Shown here: positions 1 through 8,585 of the stretch, piece after piece
How positions within the stretch are numbered: position 1 is the stretch's first letter
How the letters are laid out: each line of letters opens with the position of its first letter
Source: Pseudomonas frederiksbergensis
Lineage (GTDB): Bacteria > Pseudomonadota > Gammaproteobacteria > Pseudomonadales > Pseudomonadaceae
Length of the DNA stretch: 64,000 nt
Assembly (NCBI RefSeq): GCF_001952935.1
Contig: NZ_CP018319.1
Span: 5,538,001-5,602,000 of the forward strand
Reading direction: 5' to 3'
Notes under the pieces: model-generated
Seen by the model: only the letters and a program-made list of their open reading frames with translations
Told to the model about the DNA's origin: nothing
Databases searched by the model: none
Position numbers and translations under genes: made by a program

Positions 1-715
1 CACCCGAGTAACCGAACGCCACGCAGATGTCGCCGTTGGCCAGGTCCGAAACGTACTTGGATGAATGGAAATAGGTGATGTAAGGGCGGATGGTCAGCAG
101 CTTGGCTTCAGCTTTTTTGAAGTCTTCAGGGTTTTCGCTGCGCGGGTCCATGCCCATGTAATTGAGAACGGCGGGGAATACTTCATCGGCCGAATCCATC
201 ATCGACACGCCGCACTGACTGAGTTTCTTCAGGTTTTCCGGTTCGAAAAACACCGCCCAGGAATCGATGCGGTCAATGCCCAGCACTTGCTTGACCTTGT
301 CGACGTTGTAGCCGATGCCGTTGGTGCCCCACAGGTACGGAACCGAGTGTTCGTTGCCCGGATCGTTTTTCTCCAGCAACGCCAGCAGTTTCGGGTCGAG
401 GTTCTTGAAGTTGGGCAGCTGCGAACGATCGAGCTTCAGGAACGCGCCGGCTTTGACCTGGCGAGCGAGGAAGTGGTTGGACGGCACCACCACGTCATAC
501 CCGGTGCGACCGGCGAGCAGCTTACCCTCCAGGGTTTCGTTGGAATCGAATACGTCGTAGATCACCTTGATCCCGCTTTTTGCCTGGAAGTCGGCGAGGG
601 TGGTCTCGCCGATGTAATCGGTCCAGTTGTAGACGCTGACCGTTGGCTGAGCCTGCGCAACGGCGCTGAACAACACGGCCAGCGCGACCGGAACCACGGA
701 TTTCAATAGACGCAT
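1..715 (-). CDS. Polyamine ABC transporter substrate-binding protein, PotF/SpuD family (3' end cut by window)
   Basis: Periplasmic solute-binding protein that would deliver putrescine or spermidine to an ABC importer. Translation from the ATG at 715 gives a signal peptide (MRLLKSVVPVALAVLFSAVAQA) followed by VSVYNWTDYIGETTLADFQ, the usual start of the mature PotD/PotF family. Further on are DVVVPSNHFLARQV and PYLWGTNGIGYNVDKV, both typical of the putrescine/spermidine-binding clade. About 238 residues are visible of an expected ~365; the C terminus lies beyond position 1. The gene follows the glutamylpolyamine synthetase gene in the same direction, with a REP pair between them, which supports a polyamine role. 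Whether it prefers putrescine or spermidine cannot be told from the visible part. Confidence 0.88.
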   Translation of the reverse strand, partial: MRLLKSVVPVALAVLFSAVAQAQPTVSVYNWTDYIGETTLADFQAKSGIKVIYDVFDSNETLEGKLLAGRTGYDVVVPSNHFLARQVKAGAFLKLDRSQLPNFKNLDPKLLALLEKNDPGNEHSVPYLWGTNGIGYNVDKVKQVLGIDRIDSWAVFFEPENLKKLSQCGVSMMDSADEVFPAVLNYMGMDPRSENPEDFKKAEAKLLTIRPYITYFHSSKYVSDLANGDICVAFGYSG

Positions 716-759
716 ACGACACCTCTTGTAGTTGTTGGATTTTTCAGGCGTTGGCATTT

Positions 760-857
760 TCCTTGTGGGAGCGGGCTTGCTCGCGAAAGCGGTCTATCAG
801 TAAACGGTGATGTTGAATTTGCTGGCCTCTTCGCGAGCAAGCCCGCTCCCACAGGGG
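760..857. repeat. REP pair (inverted repeat, BIME-like)
   Basis: The left arm gtgggagcgggcttgctcgcg and its reverse complement cgcgagcaagcccgctcccac flank about 50 bp of spacer. This is the common pseudomonad REP core, arranged as an inverted pair between two genes of the polyamine locus. It probably forms a stable mRNA hairpin and may give different expression of the two genes. The same core makes up the tandem array near 41.9-42.5 kb. Confidence 0.85.
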
Positions 858-886
858 GAATGCGGTCTTATGTGAGAGCTTGTTTG

Positions 887-2245
887 CTAGACGCTAAGCA
901 GCAGGAACTCTCGCTCCCACGAGCTGATCACCCGCTTGAAGTTCTCGTGTTCCGCTCGCTTGACCGCCACATAACCGCGAACGAATTTACTGCCCAGATA
1001 ACGCGAAACGGTGTCGCATTCTTCCATCTGCGTCAGGGCATCCTCGATGGTGATCGGCAGGCGCAGATTGCGGCGCTCATAGGCCCGACCCTGAACCGCA
1101 GCGCTCGGCTCGATGCGCTCGACCATCCCCAGATACCCGCACAACAGGCTTGCTGCGATCGCCAGATAAGGGTTGGCGTCGGCGCCCGGCAAACGGTTTT
1201 CCACGCGCATCGCGTCCGGCGTGGAGGTCGGCACACGCAGGCCCACGGTGCGGTTTTCTTCGCCCCATTCGACGTTCACTGGTGCCGACGTGTCCGGCAG
1301 GAAGCGGCGGAACGAATTGACGTTCGGTGCGAACATCGGCAGCACTTTGGGGATGTACTTTTGCAGGCCGCCGATGTGGTGCAGGAACAGCTCGCTCATC
1401 TGCCCGTCGGCATCGGCAAAGATCGGCTGGCCGGTGGCGATGTCCACCACGCTCTGGTGGATATGCATGGCGCTGCCGGGCTCATCGCCAATCGGTTTGG
1501 CCATGAAGGTCGCGGTGACGTTGTGCTTGAGCGCCGCTTCGCGCAGGGTGCGCTTGAACACGGTGATCTGGTCGGCCAGATCCAGTGCGTCGCCATGCCG
1601 GAAGTTGATTTCCATCTGCGCCGGGCCGTCTTCGTGGATCAAGGTATCGAGGTCCAGGCCTTGAAGTTCACACCAGTCGTACACGTCTTCAAACAGCGGG
1701 TCGAACTCGTTGGCAGCGTCGATGGAAAACGACTGGCGACCACTTTCCGCACGGCCCGAACGCCCCAGCGGTGCCTTGAGCGGCAAGTCCGGGTCTTCGC
1801 AGCGCTGGGTCAGGTAGAACTCCATTTCCGGCGCGACAATCGGCCGCCAGCCTTTGTCGGTGTACAGCTGCAGGACTTTTTTCAGCACGTTGCGCGGCGA
1901 CAGCTCGATCGGGTTGCCGAACTTGTCGAAGGTGTCGTGAATCACGATGGCGGTGGGCTCGATGGCCCATGGGATCACGTACACCGCATCGGAAACGGGC
2001 TTGCACACCATGTCGATGTCGGCCGGGTCGAGCAGGTCGTAGTAGATGTCGTCGTCGACAAAGTCCCCGGTTACCGTTTGCAAAAGCACACTTTCCGGCA
2101 GGCGCATGCCTCGCTCATGCAGGAACTTGTTGGTGGGTGCGATTTTGCCGCGTGCGATGCCGGTCAAGTCGCTGACCACACACTCGACTTCGGTAATCTT
2201 GTGATCTTTCAGCCACGTGAGCAGCTGATCGAAAGGGACATTCAT
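887..2245 (-). CDS. Glutamine synthetase family protein, probable gamma-glutamylputrescine synthetase (PuuA/SpuB-like)
   Basis: ATP-dependent ligase of the GS-I fold, probably joining glutamate to putrescine or another polyamine in the first step of the gamma-glutamyl route of polyamine catabolism. The 452-residue product has the N-terminal beta-grasp part (VSDLTGIARGKI, residues ~25-36), the catalytic EINFRHGDALDLAD and AMHIHQSVVD segments, the NPYLAIAASLLCG segment and ends in a typical GS C terminus. I start at the ATG at 2245, preceded by a GAGG Shine-Dalgarno, giving MNVPFDQLLTWLKDH; an upstream start at 2353 would add 36 residues unlike the family. The neighbouring PotF-like gene supports polyamine rather than ammonia metabolism. 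The exact amine substrate is inferred. Confidence 0.88.
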   Translation of the reverse strand: MNVPFDQLLTWLKDHKITEVECVVSDLTGIARGKIAPTNKFLHERGMRLPESVLLQTVTGDFVDDDIYYDLLDPADIDMVCKPVSDAVYVIPWAIEPTAIVIHDTFDKFGNPIELSPRNVLKKVLQLYTDKGWRPIVAPEMEFYLTQRCEDPDLPLKAPLGRSGRAESGRQSFSIDAANEFDPLFEDVYDWCELQGLDLDTLIHEDGPAQMEINFRHGDALDLADQITVFKRTLREAALKHNVTATFMAKPIGDEPGSAMHIHQSVVDIATGQPIFADADGQMSELFLHHIGGLQKYIPKVLPMFAPNVNSFRRFLPDTSAPVNVEWGEENRTVGLRVPTSTPDAMRVENRLPGADANPYLAIAASLLCGYLGMVERIEPSAAVQGRAYERRNLRLPITIEDALTQMEECDTVSRYLGSKFVRGYVAVKRAEHENFKRVISSWEREFLLLSV

Positions 2246-2406
2246 AAAGACCTCGTTATTGGTTTTATTGACGCCGGGGAGGCTGGTTTCATCCACCACA
2301 CACTTCCCCTGTGGCGCGTTGACGACTATCTTGGGCGAGCCTTGACGTTCCATCTATCCACTTTCAGCAGCACCAAAACGCACCAAACGAGTGCGTAAGG
2401 TCACCC

Positions 2407-3330
2407 ATGACAACGTGCAATCCCCTGCAAGTCCAAGCGTTCGACACCGCCGATGTCGCCGAGCAAATCCGCGCCACACCGGGCTGGGTCCAGCATTACC
2501 AGCAAATGTCACCGGGGCATTTCGCTGGGCGCGTGCGCTATCTGGACCTGCAAGGCGTGGAGATTTACGAGGAACAGATGAACACCCGGGTCGAGCAGAA
2601 TTTCAGCGCGCCCGAAGGCTCGCTGGCGTTCTGTTTCGATCGCAGCGACAACGCTCTGTACGTGTTGAATGGCGAAAGCCGCAACATCTGGATCACCCCG
2701 GAGAACTACCAGGAAATCGCCGTGGTGTTCGGTCCGGCGTTCGTGCAGCGTCACGGTTTGAACGTGGCCAGGCTCGAAGGCCTGTTCATGGCGCCACTGA
2801 ACTCGGGACAGAACGCATTGTTCAGTCGCTGGCTCAGCGGGACGTTGACCCGACTGGCACAGACCATCGATCCACCGAGCAAGGAGGCGTTGACCCAGCA
2901 GTTGCTCGAAGATTGCCTGTACATCCTCGACAACGCCTGTGTTTGCCTTGATCGCGGCGGTTTACAGCGCCGCGCCGAAGAGCGTGCCGTGATGAAACGC
3001 ATCGGTGAATGGGCGGCTGATGCGCCGGAGGACACCCTGAATCTGCTGGAGCTTTCGCAGATTGCCGGGGTGTCACTGCGGCAATTGCAGCATGCATTCA
3101 AGGCTTATACCGGGATGACCCCGACCCATTGGCTGCGCTTGCGCCGACTCAACAGCGCACGCCGCGAATTGCTCGGTCGCACGGCGACGCAAACCACCGT
3201 TGCCGAAGTGGCGATGCACTGGTCGTTCTGGCATTTAGGGCGATTTTCCAGCAGTTATCGTGCGTTGTTCAACGAACTTCCCAGTCAGACGCTCGCCCGC
3301 AAACCCTGTGGTGCAACAGGTCGCGGGTAA
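2407..3330 (+). CDS. AraC family transcriptional regulator
   Basis: DNA-binding regulator of 307 residues. The N-terminal ~190 residues form a sensing region with no motif I can name. The C-terminal ~100 residues carry the two helix-turn-helix motifs of the AraC family, including LSQIAGVSLRQLQHAFKAYTG and a second helix pair ending WSFWHLGRFSSSYRALF, a good match to the family signature. It is transcribed away from the glutamylpolyamine synthetase gene across a 161-bp intergenic region, so control of that polyamine locus is plausible but inferred. It is related in its C-terminal half to the AraC protein at 15897-16859. Confidence 0.9.
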   Translation: MTTCNPLQVQAFDTADVAEQIRATPGWVQHYQQMSPGHFAGRVRYLDLQGVEIYEEQMNTRVEQNFSAPEGSLAFCFDRSDNALYVLNGESRNIWITPENYQEIAVVFGPAFVQRHGLNVARLEGLFMAPLNSGQNALFSRWLSGTLTRLAQTIDPPSKEALTQQLLEDCLYILDNACVCLDRGGLQRRAEERAVMKRIGEWAADAPEDTLNLLELSQIAGVSLRQLQHAFKAYTGMTPTHWLRLRRLNSARRELLGRTATQTTVAEVAMHWSFWHLGRFSSSYRALFNELPSQTLARKPCGATGRG

Positions 3331-3359
3331 GCCGGGGATAGTCAGCGCGGCTTTGTGGC

Positions 3360-5747
3360 TTACGCAGCAGGGGCCGGTTTGGCCAATTTGATGCCGGCCG
3401 CACTCAATCGCTTCAGGATCTCAAAGAGCAGATCGCTCTTGGTCGTACTGACAATCCTTGGGCTGCTGACATAGCCGGTGATGGTCAGGGTGATGCCATC
3501 AGGGCTCAGATGGCTGAAGCGGACAACGGGAGGGGGTTTGTCGAGGATGGTTTCATGCTCCTGATAAGCGGTGTACAGCAGGTTTTTGACTTCTTCGGGG
3601 TCGATGTCCAGAGGGAACACCAATTCGAGCGTGGCCACCCCTTGGGCGCTACCGCCCATGGTCACATTGCGCAGGTTCTGGGAAATAAGCTGCGAGTTGG
3701 GCACGATCACGATCGAACGGTCGCTGAGCTGTATCTCGGTGGCCCTGACATTGATTCGCCGGATATCGCCTTCGACCCCGCTGATGCTGATCAGGTCGCC
3801 GACCTTGACCGGACGTTCGGTGAGCAGGATTAACCCGGATACGAAGTTTTTGACGATCTCCTGCAAGCCGAAGCCGATACCCACCGACAACGCGCTGACG
3901 ATCCAGGCCAGATTCGTCCATTTGACGCCCAACGAAGACAACGCCAGCAGAATGACCAGGACGTACCCGATATTACTGAACAGGGTGCTTAGCGACGCTC
4001 CCATGCCAGGGTCCATATCGGTTTTCGGCAGGAATTCGTTATCCAGCCATCTGCGCAGCGATCGAATCAGGTAAATACCGATCAACAGCGCGAGGACCGC
4101 ATTCAACAGGTTGCCTGGAATGATGTTTAGCTTGCGCAATCCATCGCCGCCGAGGATCGCTGAAACCCTGTCAGTCAGTTGGCCAAAGGTCGCTCCAATT
4201 CCCCCCACAAACGTTGTAATGACGGCAATCAGCAGCAACGCCGCTCTGCCAATACCCGCCACGACAACCTCGATTTGTTCAAGTCGTACGTCACCGATAC
4301 CCAGCAGCTGTTTGATCGCCTTGCCGCTTGGCTGTTTTGGCGAAAACAGGTAATCGCACAAGTCCCTGAATAACTGCGTCAGCAAATAGAAACTGGCGAT
4401 AACGATATAAAGCCAGACAATTTCGTAAGTGATGAATCGGGCCAGGGAGATGTATCCGATCAGCAGGCCGAAAATGGAGATCAGCACGGCGATACTGACG
4501 CCGGTATAAATCACCCCCGCCAGCGTAGTTCCTGACTCGGGATGTTCGCCGGCAACAACCATCGCCCGGCGGGTTCTACTGACGCGTATCAATAGCGCAC
4601 CGATAATCATAATGACCACTAATGACACGACGCCCCGGCTAAAGAGCACCACTTGCGTACTCATACCCGTTGCGTTGGTGACTTGTACCAGCGAGATGAG
4701 TATCAGCATTGACCCGGCCAGCAACGCCGGAAAAGGGTTTATTGCAAGTGCTACTTCATCGGCGATGCCTGGCAACCGCCATGAGGGATTGCGTTTGGAC
4801 AGCAGGGCCCGACTCAAACCGACAATCAGCGCGCAGGCGTAAGCGACTTTCTCGACATCGTCGAAGTAACCTTGAAGTGGCTGCGGTAATGGTTGAAAGC
4901 GGGTAGCCGCCGCGGAGATGAGCTCTATGGCACAAACCGCGCTCAACATCGTGGCAACTACCGTCGCAATCGCCAATGAACTTCTGCGCAAGCGACCTTC
5001 GGGTACCCGATGGATACAGATCCATGTCAAACCCCGTTCAGCCAGTCTTCGTCCCGGCGTCCAGAAGGCCAGGGCCAGCAATAACAATGTGACGGTCGCG
5101 GTACGCCGGCCGGGTTGCCAGACCGACTGGATGACATTGTTGGACTGGTCAATCAGAAACCTCAGACGGTTTTCATCCTCCTTCAGTGGAGAAAACAGCG
5201 GTAACCAAAAGCGGGGATTGAGGAAGCTGGCGGTGCGCTGGGCCAGCTCGGTTTCCAGTTGGGTGCGCCGAATAGCGGCAATCTGGGTGATGAGATTAGT
5301 TGCGCCTTCCTTGATGGCCAGCAGTATGTTGAGATCGTTATCGACCTTGTCTTTTTGTGCGGTGAGATAGGCCCTCTGTTTCACCAGATCGGACTTTTCC
5401 ATGGCAACGCTGGTGGCGGATGTCGTTCCGAGCACACTGAGTTGTGCTTGCAATTGAGCTTGCTCGGGCAGCAGCGCGGTGACCAACTTGTCCACATCAC
5501 TGAAGAGCAACTGAACGTTGTCCTGAAAGCCTATCAACTGGGTGTAGTTACTGGTCAGTGACACCTGCTGCTTAAGGTTGTCCAGCCTTAATTGCAGTGC
5601 TTCCAGATCGCTTTTCGACACATTAACGGTTGCGCTGGTCTCACTGTTATTAGAAGTGTCGGGGAGTTCATCCGCCGACAGCCCGCCGATGTTCGCCCCC
5701 ATCAGCGCAAACACAACGAATATGAGTAACTTCAATACAGGACGCAT
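3360..5747 (-). CDS. MscS-family mechanosensitive channel, large form with N-terminal coiled-coil domain (DUF3772-like)
   Basis: Inner-membrane tension-gated channel, expected to release solutes on hypo-osmotic shock. About 795 residues. It has a signal peptide (MRPVLKLLIFVVFALMGANI), a periplasmic helical region to ~residue 190, a set of transmembrane helices between ~210 and ~590, the MscS pore helix and beta-domain start GIGFGLQEIVKNFVSGL then TERPVKVGDLI near residues 640-670, and a cytoplasmic vestibule domain to the C terminus. I chose the ATG at 5747 because a GGTGG lies 8 nt upstream and the signal peptide begins there; in-frame ATGs at 5753 and 5774 are possible. It stands alone, converging on the AraC gene with 29 bp between. 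The general family is certain; the DUF3772 assignment is from size and layout. Confidence 0.88.
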   Translation of the reverse strand: MRPVLKLLIFVVFALMGANIGGLSADELPDTSNNSETSATVNVSKSDLEALQLRLDNLKQQVSLTSNYTQLIGFQDNVQLLFSDVDKLVTALLPEQAQLQAQLSVLGTTSATSVAMEKSDLVKQRAYLTAQKDKVDNDLNILLAIKEGATNLITQIAAIRRTQLETELAQRTASFLNPRFWLPLFSPLKEDENRLRFLIDQSNNVIQSVWQPGRRTATVTLLLLALAFWTPGRRLAERGLTWICIHRVPEGRLRRSSLAIATVVATMLSAVCAIELISAAATRFQPLPQPLQGYFDDVEKVAYACALIVGLSRALLSKRNPSWRLPGIADEVALAINPFPALLAGSMLILISLVQVTNATGMSTQVVLFSRGVVSLVVIMIIGALLIRVSRTRRAMVVAGEHPESGTTLAGVIYTGVSIAVLISIFGLLIGYISLARFITYEIVWLYIVIASFYLLTQLFRDLCDYLFSPKQPSGKAIKQLLGIGDVRLEQIEVVVAGIGRAALLLIAVITTFVGGIGATFGQLTDRVSAILGGDGLRKLNIIPGNLLNAVLALLIGIYLIRSLRRWLDNEFLPKTDMDPGMGASLSTLFSNIGYVLVILLALSSLGVKWTNLAWIVSALSVGIGFGLQEIVKNFVSGLILLTERPVKVGDLISISGVEGDIRRINVRATEIQLSDRSIVIVPNSQLISQNLRNVTMGGSAQGVATLELVFPLDIDPEEVKNLLYTAYQEHETILDKPPPVVRFSHLSPDGITLTITGYVSSPRIVSTTKSDLLFEILKRLSAAGIKLAKPAPAA

Positions 5748-5832
5748 AGGCATGCCACCAGCGGCTTTAGCCATTGAGGTTAGGTCATGACGTGTGCAGG
5801 CGCGAAAAAATTCCGCACGCTGATCACGAATA

Positions 5833-5840
5833 GGGAAGGG
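5833..5840 (+). other. FtsK-orienting octamer (KOPS-like GGGAAGGG)
   Basis: One of three GGGNAGGG octamers found on the + strand, all left of the dif-like site at 11503 and pointing at it. Single octamers occur by chance; the value lies in the polarity switch. Confidence 0.4.
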
Positions 5841-5975
5841 TGCGCGCGGGTGAGAAGGGGTGATCTACAATCTTTTATGCTGAACCACGCTCAGGATCAC
5901 AAGGTGTGACGGATTGAGCGGTCTGTTTACCGACCCAGTGTGCTTGCAGAGTGCCGGGCCCTGTCGGAGGTCATC

Positions 5976-6428
5976 ATGAAAAGCTTGTCATCGATTAGCC
6001 TGTGCATCGCACTGTCGGTTTCCTGGACCCAGGGTTGGGCGGAAACAGTCGTGCCGATGAAAGGGCAGAGTTCGCAACAAACCCAAATGGACATTACCGA
6101 ATGCCAGAATATCGCGGCCGGCCAGAGCGCTTCGGCTACATCGCCTTCCGGCGGAAGAGTGAAGGGGGCTGCGGCGGGCGCTGCTGCCGGTGCGGCGGGG
6201 GCCCAGGTGCGTGGACGTCAGCATGACGAGTTTTATGATCGTGTCGACGATGACGTGAAGCAGGACTATCGCCAGAATCGCGCCAAGGAGACCGCCGTGG
6301 CAGGAGCGGTCGTCGGTGGCTCGCGTCAGCGTCAGGAACGTCGGGCACAAGAGAAAACCAGCGCTTCAGCCAGTTCAACCGCCTATACCAGTTGCCTGCA
6401 AGGGAAGGGGTATCAGGTTAATCCTTGA
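5976..6428 (+). CDS. Exported glycine-zipper protein (YMGG-like)
   Basis: Small exported protein of 150 residues, function unknown. The ATG at 5976 has a GGAGG 6 nt upstream and opens a signal peptide MKSLSSISLCIALSVSWTQGWA. The middle holds the glycine/alanine-rich zipper GGRVKGAAAGAAAGAAGAQV (residues ~60-79) followed by the acidic/basic segment YDRVDDDVKQDYRQNRAKE, and the C terminus has a conserved TAYTSCLQGKGYQVNP. Glycine zippers usually insert in or associate with membranes, so an outer-membrane or periplasmic structural role is likely but inferred. A clear paralogue lies at 12624-13085, on the other side of the dif-like site. Confidence 0.8.
   Translation: MKSLSSISLCIALSVSWTQGWAETVVPMKGQSSQQTQMDITECQNIAAGQSASATSPSGGRVKGAAAGAAAGAAGAQVRGRQHDEFYDRVDDDVKQDYRQNRAKETAVAGAVVGGSRQRQERRAQEKTSASASSTAYTSCLQGKGYQVNP
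6402..6409 (+). other. FtsK-orienting octamer (KOPS-like GGGAAGGG)
   Basis: Second + strand GGGNAGGG octamer left of the dif-like site; it lies in the 3' end of the glycine-zipper gene. Confidence 0.4.
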
Positions 6429-7456
6429 ACGGCATTTTGCCGCCGTTGATCGAGCAGATGAACCATCAGGCAGGCATACAACGTCACGAGGATGAACAAG
6501 CCCATGCGGATGGCAAACGCGGTGTAAACGTCCTTGCCTGCTGCGCTGTCCTGTACCGACTGACCCAACAGAATGATCAGGGTAATCAAGGTGTTGAGCC
6601 AAAATCCCGGGGTGAATCGCGTCGGACTCAGGGCATACAGCTTGCGCGCCAGCACCAGGCCGAACAGCAACATCCATAGAAAGAACATCCACAAATGCAC
6701 AAACAGGCTGAGGGCGCTCCAGAACAGGATCGCCAGCAGGCCTGCGAGCAAGGTTGAGCCGAGCAGCTCGCGACCAGCGTTGCGGGCATTCGTCGTAGAG
6801 CTTTGCTGACCCAGGCTGACGGCCTTCAGGATGATCGGCAGGTAACCGGCCGGGTCGATCAACGCCAGCAGGAATGCCGGTAACACGATCAGGGTTGCAC
6901 GTAGCGCAATCCGACTGACTTCTGCTGGCGGCAGGGGCGGGGCAGGCGGCGGAGAAGGGGTGTTGGGTGGGTCGGGGAATAATCCATGACTGAGCGCCAC
7001 GACGACAACGGCGAGCAGCAAGCCCTTGACCAGTGCGCCGATGACCATCGCCGCCAGTTCGAATTCGGCGATACCGGCCGAGGAAATCATGGTCAGGCCA
7101 ATCACCAGGAAGGTCATGATCAGGGTGTTGCCGCCGCGCAGGCCAAAACGGAAGGCCAGGAACAGACCGACGCTGATCAATAGCACGCCGCTAACAGGGT
7201 AATAACGCAGGAGCGGGATCAAAAGCAGGCCGATGCCGGTGGTCAACAGCGCGGCCAGTGCGAGAACCAGCCCGGCCTTGAACGGCAGCGGGCGATTGAT
7301 CGAGGCCAGTAACAACAGGCAAAGCACCGGCGCCAAAAAAGGAATCGGCAAGCCCAGGCCGAAACTGGCAGTGAGGCACAACGCCGTACCGGTAGCCAGG
7401 CGCAGTGCGCGTTGATCTCGCGGCGTGCGCCGGGTAGACATACCTTTAATAGGCAT
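6413..7456 (-). CDS. DUF2955 family inner-membrane efflux protein (FUSC/AaeB-like)
   Basis: Polytopic inner-membrane protein of 347 residues. It has ten or so hydrophobic segments in two blocks (residues ~20-165 and ~185-335) separated by a proline-rich loop PDPPNTPSPPPAPPLPPAEV, the two-repeat layout of fusaric-acid-resistance/AaeB-like pumps. It is the last gene of an operon with a HlyD adaptor and an outer-membrane factor and overlaps the adaptor's stop codon, so a tripartite exporter of small aromatic or toxic compounds is likely. The start is uncertain: ATG at 7456 overlaps the upstream gene by 11 nt, while ATG at 7441 gives MSTRRTPRDQ; neither has a strong ribosome binding site, which fits translational coupling. 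The exported substrate is unknown. Confidence 0.82.
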   Translation of the reverse strand: MPIKGMSTRRTPRDQRALRLATGTALCLTASFGLGLPIPFLAPVLCLLLLASINRPLPFKAGLVLALAALLTTGIGLLLIPLLRYYPVSGVLLISVGLFLAFRFGLRGGNTLIMTFLVIGLTMISSAGIAEFELAAMVIGALVKGLLLAVVVVALSHGLFPDPPNTPSPPPAPPLPPAEVSRIALRATLIVLPAFLLALIDPAGYLPIILKAVSLGQQSSTTNARNAGRELLGSTLLAGLLAILFWSALSLFVHLWMFFLWMLLFGLVLARKLYALSPTRFTPGFWLNTLITLIILLGQSVQDSAAGKDVYTAFAIRMGLFILVTLYACLMVHLLDQRRQNAVQGLT

Positions 7457-8585
7457 AGCTCAGCCAGCTCATGAACCTCACAAATACGTGTCCTAGAGGG
7501 TTCAACGGATTGCCCTCGGTGGGGAAGGCCATGACTTCAGCCTGCCCACCGGCACGGATCCCCCGACTGTCACGCAACGTGTTCAATGAGTCTGGCGAGA
7601 ACTCGATAATGACTGGAAAACGTTGGGCCGGACGTAACCAGTCGCGGCTGTTCTGCACGCTGGGCAAGGTGCCCGGTGCGGGTGTCTGTCCCACGCTGAC
7701 GCCGTAACCGACGCTGCGCACGCGCCCCTTGAATATCTCGCCCGGCAGAGCATCCAGAACAATCGAAACCGGCGTATCGAGCTTCACCAGACCGAGGTTG
7801 TTCTCGGTCATGTCCGCACTGACCCACACATCATGAATAGCGATCAGGGTCATGACCGGACTACCGGCCGCAGCGAATTGCCCGGCATCTGTGCGCAGGT
7901 CCGTAATCAATCCGGCCGAGCGAGCGCGAATCTGCGTGTTGGACAGATCCAGTTCGGCTTTGGACAACGCCGTGGCGGCACTGCGCAGCAAGGCGTTGTC
8001 CTCCTCGCTGCCACCTTCCTGCTCCCGCGCACGCTGCACTTCGGCGCGGGCCGCAGCGACCTGACTCACAGCCTGTTCGCGGTTGGCGCGAGACACCTCG
8101 AGCAGTCGTACGGAAATGGTGCCGGGGTCTTCACGATACAAACCCTCAAGACGCTGATTGTCCTGACGCGCCTTGAGTTCATTGGCCTGGGCTGCCCGCA
8201 GGTTGGCTTGCGCCGAGGCAATGCCGGCGGTGCTTGCACCGATCTGTCGACGGGTCGATTCAAGGTCGGCACGTGCACGGTCGACGGCAATCTGGTACGG
8301 CTGAGGGTCCACCTCGAATAGAACTTCACCGGCCTTGACGTCCTGGTTGTTGCGCACGTTCACCCGGATCACGCGACCTGCCACTTCCGAGGCGACCGGA
8401 ATCACAAAGGCGCCCACCCGGGCTTGTTGTGTATAGGGTGTGAAACGATCTGCCAACAGGTACCAGGTCAGACTCAGGAGGATCAGTACCAGCACCCACT
8501 TGATGCCTTTTTTTGCAGGATCGGCAGCCGGCGCAGGCGCCTGGGTGACAGGTGTCTCGGGCGTGGGCTTGGCGGCTTCACTCAT
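7446..8585 (-). CDS. HlyD/EmrA-type membrane fusion protein
   Basis: Periplasmic adaptor of 379 residues linking the DUF2955 inner-membrane pump to the outer-membrane factor. It has a short cytoplasmic N terminus, one transmembrane helix (WVLVLILLSLTWYLLADRF, residues ~30-48), the biotinyl-lipoyl half-motif VGAFVIPVASEVAGRVIRV at ~57-75, a long coiled-coil hairpin (~100-215), and the second lipoyl half and beta-barrel domain (ARSAGLITDLRTDAGQFAAAG). The stop codon of the outer-membrane factor overlaps its ATG by 4 nt, and its own stop overlaps the start of the pump gene, so the three are translationally coupled. Function assigned from family; substrate unknown. Confidence 0.92.
   Translation of the reverse strand: MSEAAKPTPETPVTQAPAPAADPAKKGIKWVLVLILLSLTWYLLADRFTPYTQQARVGAFVIPVASEVAGRVIRVNVRNNQDVKAGEVLFEVDPQPYQIAVDRARADLESTRRQIGASTAGIASAQANLRAAQANELKARQDNQRLEGLYREDPGTISVRLLEVSRANREQAVSQVAAARAEVQRAREQEGGSEEDNALLRSAATALSKAELDLSNTQIRARSAGLITDLRTDAGQFAAAGSPVMTLIAIHDVWVSADMTENNLGLVKLDTPVSIVLDALPGEIFKGRVRSVGYGVSVGQTPAPGTLPSVQNSRDWLRPAQRFPVIIEFSPDSLNTLRDSRGIRAGGQAEVMAFPTEGNPLNPLGHVFVRFMSWLSYAY

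Noticed and set aside
860..2398. 512-residue open frame on the + strand
   Set aside because: Mirror of the glutamine-synthetase-family gene, which has clear catalytic motifs on the other strand.
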